Part shown: positions 18,644 to 28,100 of the stretch, in pieces
Layout: each line of letters begins with the position of its first letter
Numbering within the stretch: the first letter of the stretch is position 1
DNA from: Rhodopirellula sp. SM50
Lineage (GTDB): Bacteria; Planctomycetota; Planctomycetia; Pirellulales; Pirellulaceae
Direction: 5' to 3'
NCBI RefSeq assembly: GCF_002289565.1
Contig: NZ_NTFY01000003.1
Coordinates: 124,001-188,000 of the forward strand
DNA: 64,000 bases
Notes under the pieces: generated by a model
What the model saw: only the letters and a program-made list of their open reading frames with translations
What the model was told of the DNA's origin: nothing
Databases searched by the model: none
Program-made: the position numbers and the translations under genes

Positions 18644-19888
18644 GTGGCCCCTCTCTGGATCCTTGCAGTGCACGCTGTTCTTGTTTTCACCTTCCTCGGT
18701 TCCCTGCTGGGGTTGTTTTATGCGTACGTCGGTTATCCCATCCTGATCGCGATGCTGGCCCGAGTGCTGGGCCGCGACGATCCGCCGACGGTGTCCGACC
18801 GGACAGACGACCTGCCCGAGATCACGGTCTTGATCGCCGCCCACAACGCCGCGAATCACCTGACCGAACGCATTGAAAACATCTTCGCCTGCGACTATCC
18901 GCCGGAGCGATTGCACGTTCTGATTGCCTCCGATGGCAGCACCGATGCGACGCCGCGTTTGGTGTCGGGATTCAACGACGGCCGCGTCAAAGCCCTCTCC
19001 TTTCAAACCCGCCGTGGCAAGGCTGCCACGTTGGTCAGCGCCGTCGAGTCTGTCACCAGTCCCGTGATCGTCTTCACCGACGCGACGACGCGTTTTGACC
19101 GCGATTCATTGCAGCGATTGTCGCGACATTTTAGTGATTCGGCGGTCGGCGTGGTCGCCGGTCGAGTCACGATGGTTGATGGCCAAGGCGCACCGAGCGA
19201 ATCACTGTACTGGAAACTGGAAAACAAAATCCGCGGCTTTGAAGCACGATTGGGAATCACGCTGGGAGCCAGCGGGGCCATCTACGCCATCCGGCGATCG
19301 ATGTTCGTCACCCCGTCTCGCCCCACCATCAACGATGATCTGGTTCTGCCCATGCTGGTGCGGATGACGCATCAATGTCGACTGGTGTTTGATCCCACCG
19401 CGCGGGCGTATTCACCCAGTACCGGCGGGATCCGTTGCGAGTTCCTACGTCGTCAACGGATCGGTCTCGGTGCGATGCAGTGTTTGCCCACGCTACGTGG
19501 CCTGCTGCGGTGGAAAAACCTGGACCAAGCGGCCGCGTTTGCTTCGCACAAGCTGATCCGCTGGATCGGTCCATTCCTGTTGATCGCTGCCTTGGTCAGC
19601 AACCTGCTCTTGGCGACCGATCTCCGCTTTCAAGGCCTGCTGCTGTTGCAAGCGTTCGCCTACGGAGCAGCCGCGTACGGCCTGGTGACATCGCGTCGCT
19701 CACTCGCCTCGCGTTTGGCGCGAGCCGGGACGTCGTTCGTCGTCATGAACGCCGCCATCGGCGTCGGGATCTGCCGATATCTGATCGGACATGATACAGT
19801 GATTTGGAAACCAACCGAACGATCGAGTTGGAGCCATATCCCCGCGACGTCAGAAATGGTCCATGCAAGCGAAAAGCGTGCGGCGTAG
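18644..19888 (+). CDS. Membrane glycosyltransferase family 2
   Basis: This 414-residue GT2 has an N-terminal helix (about residues 5-35), a cytosolic GT-A domain and two to three C-terminal helices (from about residue 305), the layout of processive or lipid-acceptor enzymes. Visible motifs are EITVLIAAHNAANHLTERI, VLIASDGSTDAT, VIVFTDATTRFD (replacing D-x-D), and FLRRQRIGLGAM in the position of the Q/RxxRW motif. The start is GTG at 18644; no clear ribosome site precedes it and no ATG occurs upstream in frame. A processive role is possible but not shown. Confidence 0.8.
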   Translation: MAPLWILAVHAVLVFTFLGSLLGLFYAYVGYPILIAMLARVLGRDDPPTVSDRTDDLPEITVLIAAHNAANHLTERIENIFACDYPPERLHVLIASDGSTDATPRLVSGFNDGRVKALSFQTRRGKAATLVSAVESVTSPVIVFTDATTRFDRDSLQRLSRHFSDSAVGVVAGRVTMVDGQGAPSESLYWKLENKIRGFEARLGITLGASGAIYAIRRSMFVTPSRPTINDDLVLPMLVRMTHQCRLVFDPTARAYSPSTGGIRCEFLRRQRIGLGAMQCLPTLRGLLRWKNLDQAAAFASHKLIRWIGPFLLIAALVSNLLLATDLRFQGLLLLQAFAYGAAAYGLVTSRRSLASRLARAGTSFVVMNAAIGVGICRYLIGHDTVIWKPTERSSWSHIPATSEMVHASEKRAA

Positions 19889-19903
19889 GAACAGGGCTCG
19901 CCA

Positions 19904-20974
19904 GTGATCCAAATCCGGGGAATGGGACCGATGACGTTCGCCCGCGCCTATCGGGCGGGACAGCGGTCGCTGCCAAACCCCACGCACGTGTTCGTCTGTG
20001 TCACCGACCATTTCGAGCCCGAGCGTGACCGCGCCCCGTTGGAATTGCAGCGGCGACGCGTGGATCGTTGGCTGAGCGATTACCCGCGGACGGTCGACGG
20101 CTGTTGCGACTGTCGCGGCCGACCGCCACAGCACACGTTTTTTTATCCCATCGAATGTTACCTGCCCGAGCATCTGGAAAAGCTCGCGACACTGACGCGG
20201 TCGGGCTACGGTGACGTGGAGGTACACTTGCATCACGACAAGGACAACGCCCAGTCCTTGCGTGAGTTGCTGCTACGGTCGACGGAAACCCTGCACGCAC
20301 GACACGGGCTGCTGCACCGAGATGCGTCCGGTCAAATCCGCTATGGATTCATTCACGGCAACTGGGCGCTCGACAATTCGCACCCTGACGGATGCCACTG
20401 CGGTGTCAATGACGAACTCACCGTGTTGCGCCAAACGGGATGCTACGCGGACTTCACCATGCCCGCCGCCCCTCACCCGGCACAGACACGAACGATCAAC
20501 AGCATCTACTACGCCATCGACGACCCCCAGCGACCGAAATCGCACGACACCGGGATCCCGGCGACCGTCGGTGCGGCGCGACCGCGGGACGGATTGCTGA
20601 TGATCCAGGGTCCGGTCGTGGTCACGCATCGGCGACCTTGGCAAAAGCCGCGGATCGAAAATGGCAACGTCGCCGGTTCGCAACCGCTCGACGAACACCG
20701 GATCGACGACTGGCTCAAAGCACGCGTCATCGTGTCCGGTCAGCCCCAGTGGCAGTTCGTCAAGCTACACACGCACGGCGCGCTGGAATCAAACACCGAC
20801 GTGTGGTTAAGCCCACACGCCACGAAGTTTCACGCCAGACTACGCGAAACGGCCGATCGTTACGGATTCAAGTACTACTACGTGACCGCAAGAGAAATGG
20901 CCGCGCTGGTCGCACAGGCCGAACAGGGACTGACCGAACCGGTCTTCGACGAGGATCGGCTCGCGAACCTGTAG
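19904..20974 (+). CDS. Putative polysaccharide deacetylase-like protein
   Basis: This 356-residue protein has no clear transmembrane helix. Several His/Asp-rich segments recall NodB-type carbohydrate esterases: VCVTDHFEPE near residue 31, VEVHLHHDKDN near 106, FIHGNWALDNS near 150, and CGVNDELTVLRQTGCYADFTMP. The arrangement (D-H, H-x-H-x-D, then G-x-x-A-x-F-T-x-P) is only partly like characterised deacetylases, so function is tentative. The GTG at 19904 gives the longest frame; ATGs at 19922 and 19931 are equally possible, and 19931 has a G-rich site about 9 bases upstream. It closes the forward polysaccharide block. Confidence 0.5.
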   Translation: MIQIRGMGPMTFARAYRAGQRSLPNPTHVFVCVTDHFEPERDRAPLELQRRRVDRWLSDYPRTVDGCCDCRGRPPQHTFFYPIECYLPEHLEKLATLTRSGYGDVEVHLHHDKDNAQSLRELLLRSTETLHARHGLLHRDASGQIRYGFIHGNWALDNSHPDGCHCGVNDELTVLRQTGCYADFTMPAAPHPAQTRTINSIYYAIDDPQRPKSHDTGIPATVGAARPRDGLLMIQGPVVVTHRRPWQKPRIENGNVAGSQPLDEHRIDDWLKARVIVSGQPQWQFVKLHTHGALESNTDVWLSPHATKFHARLRETADRYGFKYYYVTAREMAALVAQAEQGLTEPVFDEDRLANL

Positions 20975-21288
20975 CCGGCTCGGGCATGCCACGTAGTCGC
21001 GTCGGGCATGCCTCGGGGCCGCTTGGCGCCAACCGGCGTTCACCCATCATTCTGCCACGAATGATTCTGCCATCCCTCCCCAGATCCCCAACGATTTCAG
21101 AGGGAAGGTGGCTGAGTGGAGAGGCAGGAACATTTTGGGGCAACGCTGTGAAGCATTTCTTAGCGGCAGGGCGCGAGCCCTCCGGTGTTTTGGCAAAGAT
21201 GAAGGACCGGAGGGCTCGCGCCCTACCGCTAAAACCTCAAGAAATCGTCTTACCCGTTTTCCGCGACGGTAAAAAAAGCGAAGGCCGC
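20975..21288. other. Intergenic region between convergent genes
   Basis: No gene is seen in these 314 bases. The stretch holds two copies of TCGGGCATGCC (about 20981 and 21003), two copies of ATGATTCTGCCA-like sequence (about 21048 and 21061) and the long inverted repeat described separately. Confidence 0.5.
21161..21231. terminator. Long inverted repeat, probable bidirectional terminator
   Basis: The arms 21161-21186 and 21206-21231 are complementary at 25 of 26 positions, with a 19-base loop. The core of each arm is CGCGAGCCCTCCGG or its complement. The right arm is followed by AAAA, and the element lies between convergent transcription units (deacetylase-like gene and sugar transferase gene), so a two-way terminator is reasonable. 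Arms this long also suit a dispersed palindromic repeat, which many planctomycete genomes carry. Confidence 0.6.
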
Positions 21289-22206
21289 TTACGCCACGTT
21301 TTGCGTCAGCTCGATCGCCGATTCTTGCGGTGTTGCCGAATCGGGGTTCTCGCTCTTCAACGGCACTGGCTCCAACGGCACTGGCTTCAGAGGTACTGGC
21401 TTCAATGGCACTGGGCCAATCATCGGAGCGGCAGCAGTGGGAACACGATACCGCGATTTCGCTCTCAGTTTGAACCAGAGCTGTCCTGCGATGTAAGGAA
21501 GCGTCGCCGACAGCAGTTTCAGATCTTGGAACAAGCTGGCGGTGCGAATGTACTGCAAATCACACGCGACTTTCTGTGGAATCCCCACGATCGATTCGTC
21601 GTATCCCAGTTTCAATTGCGCCAGACCGGTGATGCCGGGCCGGACCCGAGTTCGTCGCAAGTAGCCCGGCACTTCTTCGGCCAAGGTGGTTACAAATTCG
21701 GGGCGTTCGGGACGGGGGCCGACCAGACTCATGTCGCCTGCCAGCACATTGATGAATTGTGGCAATTCATCCAGGTGACAACATCTCAGCCAGCGGCCCG
21801 ATCGAGTCACGCGTGAATCGTTTGGACTGCTCCAGACCGGACCGGTGTTCTTTTCGGCACCGGTCCGCATGGTGCGAAACTTCCAGATTCGGAAGTTTTT
21901 GCCGTTCTTGCCCACACGCACTTGGCGATAGAACAGGGGGCGCCCATCGCACACTAAAATGGCGACCGCCACGATCGCCATGATGGGGATCGCGACCACC
22001 ATCAACAGCGCCGTGATCGCCCATTCAACGAACGGCTTGGCACGAAAGTACTTTGTCGGTATCACCGTCGACTCGTCCGCCGGCTCAACCGTCACCTTCG
22101 ACGGCGCGGGGGAGACAGTTTGATGCGGCGGATGGTGGAACAAGTCTGAATCCGCCGCAAGAGCCACGAGTGAGGGTACCGGGGAGGGCAAAGTGGGTTC
22201 TGTCAT
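21289..22206 (-). CDS. Undecaprenyl-phosphate sugar-phosphate transferase (WcaJ/WbaP-like)
   Basis: This enzyme should start polymer synthesis by moving a sugar phosphate onto undecaprenyl phosphate at the inner membrane. The 305-residue protein has a hydrophobic segment near residues 62-85. The bacterial sugar transferase signatures KFRTM, DELPQFINVL, DMSLVGPRPERPEF and RVRPGITGLAQL follow. It lacks the four-helix N-terminal part of full WbaP, so it is the short, monotopic form. The C-terminal tail contains four PVPLK/PVPLE pentapeptide repeats. ATG 22206 overlaps the stop of the Wzc-like gene by four bases. Confidence 0.9.
   Translation of the reverse strand: MTEPTLPSPVPSLVALAADSDLFHHPPHQTVSPAPSKVTVEPADESTVIPTKYFRAKPFVEWAITALLMVVAIPIMAIVAVAILVCDGRPLFYRQVRVGKNGKNFRIWKFRTMRTGAEKNTGPVWSSPNDSRVTRSGRWLRCCHLDELPQFINVLAGDMSLVGPRPERPEFVTTLAEEVPGYLRRTRVRPGITGLAQLKLGYDESIVGIPQKVACDLQYIRTASLFQDLKLLSATLPYIAGQLWFKLRAKSRYRVPTAAAPMIGPVPLKPVPLKPVPLEPVPLKSENPDSATPQESAIELTQNVA
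21354..21417 (-). repeat. 15-base tandem repeat coding PVPLK
   Basis: About four copies of a 15-base unit, read as GGCACTGGCTTCAAC on the forward strand, lie in frame near the 3' end of the sugar transferase gene. They encode the pentapeptide PVPLK, with one PVPLE copy. Copies differ at a few positions. Confidence 0.8.
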
Positions 22207-24563
22207 GAATGAGTCACGTCCTCGGTTTTCGCTGTCATGGTGTCAGACTCCTTTGGTCCACCCTGGGGTTGTCCGTCCGCCTGGACCCGACGCAGTTCAT
22301 CCTGCAATGCGTCGATTTCCAGACGGAGTGCCGTTTCGCTTTCGGTATCGTCTGCTGCGAGCGAAGCAGCCCGATCGTTCCTGGATCGATCGGGTTGCAA
22401 ACGCAGCCCGCTTTTGCCCGTGCCTGAATGAAAAATGGAGCCGCTGAGTGGGATTCCCGCTTGGCGGGCCGACTCTTCGCACAGCACCAATTGATTCCAG
22501 CGGCTGTCATCGACGAACACGGCAAACACACTCGAATCGACTTCTTCGGCGAGTAGCGCTCCCTCGGTCGCCCCCATCCATGACGGGCCGTTGACGATGA
22601 TTGCGTCGTAGCGTGACCGCAGGGCGTCGATCACCTGCCGCAAGGTCTTGGGATCAATCCATGCGTGATCGGCCTCCGGGGTCCCGATCGGCATGAAATC
22701 CACCTCGTCTACATTGGTCGCCACCAACAGCGCCGCGATCGTTTCCACCGCGGGGGCCTGGTTGCCAACGGGGAGTTGCCGAATGCCGTCGGATCGCGAT
22801 GCCCCGAGTGCGCGGCTCAGTTGGCTCCGGTCGGTATCGCAGTCGATCAATAACACTCGACGATGGAAACCTCCCAGCACGACTGCCAGTTCTTGTGAGA
22901 CTAGGTGCCGCGACTCGTTCGCGACGCAACTGGTGACCATCAGGGTGACGCTGTCCGCGGAATCCTGGTTCCGCAAAAAGATCCTTGCCGCCGCCTCTCG
23001 CACACCGCCGCTCGTTTGTTTTTGCCGAAACCCGAAGCCGAACTTGGACTGCGAGGCCGCATAGGAATTCGTGCCAAAAACGGGCACGCGTGATCGGGAA
23101 ACCAGATCGCGAGGGGATCGCACACGGCAATCCCGCCATTCCAGGTAGCCGACAGCAAACATGATCAGCATCCATCCGCCCGCCCCGCTGGCGGCCGCCG
23201 CCCTCAACTGACGGGAATGATTCGCTTGCGTGGGTAGCGTGGCCAGGGACTGCAGGGCGACGCGTGACTGCGATCGACCTTCGATTCTGAATTCCTGCAG
23301 CGTCTTCCACAGTCCGTCGGCCAAGCGACTTTGCCGCTCAACCGCGTGACGAGACATGTCCAGCGGCACGGCGGTTTTCGGAGCCGCACGGACCACGACA
23401 GAATTCAACTCGGTCAAACGTTCCCGCAGAAACTCCTTCTCGCTGCGATTCAATTCAATTTGTTGCTTGAGTTTGGCAAACAGCTGCTGGTGTTCCGATT
23501 GGGTCTGAATCTGCAGCGTCTCACTGATCTCCGCGCGGGTGCGTTGAATCAACTGCTCCAGTTCTTCGGCGAACCGGTCGCGTTGGTCCGTCAGACGTCG
23601 CATCTGTGGCGAGTCTGCACTGGCGGCAATCTTCTCCATTTGCTGGCACTGTAGTTCCAACCCCATCAGCTGCTTGCGCGCGGTGCTGACCTCGCGATTC
23701 TGACGCAGTAGTTTTTCGACGACTTCTTCGCTGACCGCGGGTTGTCCCTCGTGACTTGCCTGCAGCTCGTCCAGCTGGCTTTGCAGTTGATTGCCCCTGA
23801 GCTGGGCCGCTTGCAACTGTTGGGCGTAGTCACGATACGACTGGAACTGCAGCTCGTCACGAATCGTCAACGATTCCGAGCTGTCCGAACCCACCGACCG
23901 CGCGACGCTATTGAGATCCTCCCAGAGCTTGTCCAGCTGTAGGTCAGCCGCCACCACCGCTTGTTCGAGTTGTGTTTCACGCAGCTTTCGGTCCGACATC
24001 ATCCGGTGCGTGATCTCATCCAGATACGCCCGGGTGATTGCGTTGCAAAACGCTTGGGCGACCAACGGCGTTTCGTGATGCACCGTGATGCTGATCACTT
24101 CGGATCCCGATTGGGTCTCGACCCGCAACAGCCCGTCCAGCCATTCGACTCGATTTCCAACGGGAACCACATGGGTCAACTGCTGGACTTCGTCGTCATC
24201 AAAAGCGGCCGAAAGGACTTGATGGGATCGCACCAAAGCGGCCTGGGAGCGGAAGAACGCGAGGTCTTCTGACCGCGACGTCTGTGGGGTAAACACCACA
24301 TTTTGTTTTTCGCGAACACGCACCAAGGCCTCGGCGTGATAGCTCGGCCGAATCCACGACCAGGCGACCATCGCCAGCGTGCCGGCGAACACAGTGCCGA
24401 CGACGAACGTCAGCGTCAGGTGATGACGGCAGGCCAACACCAGGTCGCTGAATTCGGGGATGCCGCGATAGATCGAGGCCCCGATCGCGTGGTGCATCAG
24501 AGGTGCTTGACCGTCAGACGCCGCCGCGCGGCGTCCCTCATCAGTTGGGGATTCGATTTGCAT
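22203..24563 (-). CDS. Wzc-like chain-length protein with degenerate tyrosine-kinase domain
   Basis: This 786-residue polysaccharide co-polymerase should set polymer length and link to the export pore. Transmembrane helix 1 is at about 48-70 and helix 2 at about 455-477; the periplasmic part between them is predicted coiled coil (EQLIQRTRAEISETLQ and similar). A C-terminal BY-kinase-like domain follows. Its Walker A site is degraded (TSCVANESRH, about 541-551, where P-G-E-G-K-S is expected). Walker A' keeps only VLLIDCDTD (about 569), Walker B reads YDAIIVNGPS without the usual Asp, and the C-terminal 110 residues have no tyrosine. It therefore looks like a pseudokinase. It overlaps the sugar transferase start. 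Confidence 0.85.
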   Translation of the reverse strand: MQIESPTDEGRRAAASDGQAPLMHHAIGASIYRGIPEFSDLVLACRHHLTLTFVVGTVFAGTLAMVAWSWIRPSYHAEALVRVREKQNVVFTPQTSRSEDLAFFRSQAALVRSHQVLSAAFDDDEVQQLTHVVPVGNRVEWLDGLLRVETQSGSEVISITVHHETPLVAQAFCNAITRAYLDEITHRMMSDRKLRETQLEQAVVAADLQLDKLWEDLNSVARSVGSDSSESLTIRDELQFQSYRDYAQQLQAAQLRGNQLQSQLDELQASHEGQPAVSEEVVEKLLRQNREVSTARKQLMGLELQCQQMEKIAASADSPQMRRLTDQRDRFAEELEQLIQRTRAEISETLQIQTQSEHQQLFAKLKQQIELNRSEKEFLRERLTELNSVVVRAAPKTAVPLDMSRHAVERQSRLADGLWKTLQEFRIEGRSQSRVALQSLATLPTQANHSRQLRAAAASGAGGWMLIMFAVGYLEWRDCRVRSPRDLVSRSRVPVFGTNSYAASQSKFGFGFRQKQTSGGVREAAARIFLRNQDSADSVTLMVTSCVANESRHLVSQELAVVLGGFHRRVLLIDCDTDRSQLSRALGASRSDGIRQLPVGNQAPAVETIAALLVATNVDEVDFMPIGTPEADHAWIDPKTLRQVIDALRSRYDAIIVNGPSWMGATEGALLAEEVDSSVFAVFVDDSRWNQLVLCEESARQAGIPLSGSIFHSGTGKSGLRLQPDRSRNDRAASLAADDTESETALRLEIDALQDELRRVQADGQPQGGPKESDTMTAKTEDVTHS

Positions 24564-25104
24564 TGAGTTTGGTTAGTTGCTCGCTTCGTCTCAATCATCC
24601 GTCGTATCCGGTCGCCGTGTCTGGAGAACCAAACGCGTGTGGCGACTGAATCAGTGGTGGCACGAACCCCCTGACGAGTTTTCGTCATCCGGGGGTGTGC
24701 TAGTGAGAGAAATGCGCGTTCCCCGCACAGGAGCATCAACCGCACGAATTTCAATCAACGGGACGTTTTCCGTGTTCGACAAACCGATCTGCGATTTGTG
24801 CAACACCACCGCTGCGGTGAGGTTCAACCGACATGCAAACGATTTCGTTTCATCTGGCCGACGGCAAGCTCAGCGATTCAAGCCGCCGCGGGTGTCGAAC
24901 ACTGCATGAGGTTTTGATGAGGTTTGTGGGGTGCATTTGGCGATGCACGCCACGACGCCCGGTGTTTTCAAGGGGATTTCGTGTCTCTGGCGAATGCCGG
25001 ATTCGGTTTCGTTTTCATCGGACACCCCACAGGGCAGCAGCGGGCGTTCGGCTCGGCTAAACTGATGAGCCCCGAAAGGATGTTTCCTCCATCCATCCCA
25101 CCCA
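24564..25104. other. Divergent intergenic region with a hairpin
   Basis: This 541-base gap lies between the reverse Wzc-like gene and the forward propeller gene, so promoters for both should be here. A hairpin is visible at 24666-24696: ACCCCC-TGACGA pairs with TCGTCA and GGGGGT, with a 4-base loop and a three-base bulge. No small gene is convincing. Confidence 0.5.
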
Positions 25105-28100
25105 ATGGCTCTCTCCATGAACGTGCGAACGATCCCCGGCATTTCCTTTCTTGCTTGTTTGTTTCTATCGTCGTCCGTCTTGGCCGACTGGCCGGCCTAC
25201 CTGAACGGCAACGCTCGCGCGGGCTTCACGTCGGAGCACTTGGCCCCTTCGCTACGACAGGCCTGGACCTACCAGTCGCCGGCCAAACCGGTCAAAGCGT
25301 GGTCGGGACCGCGTGAGGATCCGATCGAAGGCCATGAGATGAAGCATCGCGTCGATTTCGATGACGCGTTGCAAGTCGTGACGGCTGACGGCCGCGTCTA
25401 TTTCGGCAGCACGGTCGATCATCGGTTGCACTGTGTCGACGCGAAATCGGGGCAGCCGATCTGGGATTTTTACACCGAGGGTCCGATTCGCTTGGCACCG
25501 ACGCTGGCCCATGGCAACGTCTATTTCGGATCCGACGACGGACGGGTGTATTGCCTGCGTGCGACCGATGGAGAAGTCGTCTGGCAAATGCGCGTCGGAC
25601 CTCAAGATGATCGATTGCTCTCGCGCGGAGAAATGATCTCGCGTTGGCCGGTTCGCACCGGTGTGTTGATCGACGGCGACACGGCCTACTTCGGCGCCGG
25701 CGTTTTTCCGCATGAAACGGTTTACCTTTGTGCCGTCAACGCGAAAGACGGTTCGATCCTCTGGCGCAATGACACCATCAGCGAGCAAGACGCCGGGCGC
25801 AACGATCTGTCCCCGCAAGGGTACTTGCTGGCCAACGACCATTACCTGTACGTCCCATCGGGCCGATCGCTGCCGGTGGCGATTTCGAAAGCAACCGGAA
25901 AAATCGTTTTCCAACGCACGCATTCCTGGCGAACCGATGCCGGTGGCGTCGTGGGCGGAACCAAAGCGTTGTTGGGTGACGGTCAAGTCTACGCCGGTGG
26001 TCCCCATCACTTTTTGGCGATGGACCAGGAGACCGGCAACGTCGGTGAATCCTGGATCAACGGCCGCCAAATGGTCTTGGCCGGCGAGCTTGCTTATTTG
26101 ATGGATGGCGAAAAGATCTTTTGCGTCAATCGCGCCGAGCACGCCAAGGCGAGCCAAGAAAAACAAAAGTGGTTCCTGAAACTTCGCGAGCGGCCGACGA
26201 CACCGGAGAAACTCGCCCACGCCAAACGGATGATGAAGGAGGCGATGAAAGGTGGCATCCTATGGGAGTACGCCAGCGACTTTGATGATGTCTTGATCGC
26301 AACCGAGAACGCGGTCATCGCCGGCGGTCTGAACGAAGTGGTGATGCTTGATCGATCCAGCGGCGAAACGCTGTGGCAGGCAAGCGTTGACGGTAACGTG
26401 CGGGGACTGTCCGTCGGCGACCATCTCCTGACGGTGAGCACCGACAGCGGAAACATCTACGCGTATCGAAGCGATGTGACGACGGAGCAAGCCGCAACAT
26501 GGCCCGGTCCCCTCTCAGCACCGTTCCCTGCCGACGACCTGACCGAGTTCTACGAGTCGGCCGCGCGGCAGATTCTGCAGCGGAGTGGTCAGCAGACCGG
26601 CTACTGTCTGGTGATCGGAAATGGGCGAGGACGATTGGCGTACGAATTAGCCCGGCAAAGCGAATTGACGATTTACGCCGTCGAACCGGACGCGGAAACG
26701 GCGGCGGCGTCGCGCGAAGCTCTCCAGCGGGCAGGCATTCACGCCACGCGGATCACGGTGGTCAATACGCCGATCGATGACATGCCATTTTCCAATTATT
26801 TCGCCAACCTGATCGTGTCCGAGTCGATGTTGCTCGATGGTCAATTGCCGGGTGATCCCGAACAGATCGCACGGCATCTGAAACCCTGCGGCGGCGTCGT
26901 GATCCTGGGACGTCCGGCCGGCGCTGCGAACTTGCCGCAACTGGCGCCCGCCGAACAGACGCTTGCTTGGCTGACGCAGTTCTATCAACAGGAGGAAGGC
27001 GAGGTGGTCACGGGAGCGGATTGGCAACTGCTGCGACGCGGCAAGTTGCCCGGCGCGGGAAATTGGTCCCACCAATACGGCAACGTCGCCAACACCTCTT
27101 ATTCCGATGACCATCGCATCCGCGACGGACTTGGCGTGTTGTGGTACGGCGACCCGGGACCGAGCGCGATGATCAATCGCCACGAAGCCGCCGGGGCGCC
27201 GCTTTCGACAAACGGCCGCATGTTCATTCAGGGGACGGACCGACTGATGGCCTATGACGCCTACAACGGCACGTTTTTGTGGGACTATGAAAATCCCGGC
27301 GCGATCCGTACCGGTGTGTTCAACAATCGCGAAACTCACAATCTGGCCGCCAGTGATGACGCACTCTTCGTGGCGATCAACAACCAGTGCATCGCGCTCG
27401 ATGCCGCGACCGGCACGGTCAATGCGACCTACCAAACACCCGAATCACCCGATGGGGTGCAGCGTGCCTGGGCGTACTTGGCTTACGACGACGGACAGTT
27501 GTTCGGCACCAGCACGATTCGCCAAGAACTGGAACAACGGATGCGTCGCCGCGGCTTGACCGTCAAAAGTCAGACCGATGCGGTGTTCGCGGTCGATACC
27601 GAGACCGGGGAGCGGATGTGGACGTATCGCGGAAGCAATATTCTGCACACGACGATCGCGATCGGACCGGAACGGATCTATTTCATTGACAGTTCGATCA
27701 CGCCCGAAGAACGTCAACAGCTGTACCTGAAAGACAAGAGCAACTTGAAAGCGTTGACCGGCGAAGCGGCCAAACAAGCCGAAGCGGAGATGAAGAACTA
27801 TGACGTGCGGTTGGCCGTCGCGTTGGATCGCCGCAGCGGCGAAAAGTTGTGGGAGAAACCGGTGAACGTCACCGACACCACCAACGTCAGTGCCGGCGGC
27901 GGAAGTTTGACCTTGATGGTTGCCGACGGCCATGTCGTGTTGTGTGGCGCCAATGCGAACGGGCACTATTGGAAACAGTTTCTCTCTGGACAGTTCGACC
28001 GCCGAAAATTGTTGGTCCTGGACGCGACCGACGGGACGGAATTGTGGTCGAAGAACGCCAATTACATGAACCGACCGGCCGTCGTCGGCAACGAGATCTA

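Noticed and set aside
22203-22530. GTGKSG in the C-terminal part of the Wzc-like protein as a Walker A site
   Set aside because: The residue five positions before the Gly-Lys pair is not Gly or Ala, and the stretch lies far from the kinase core, so it does not form a P-loop.
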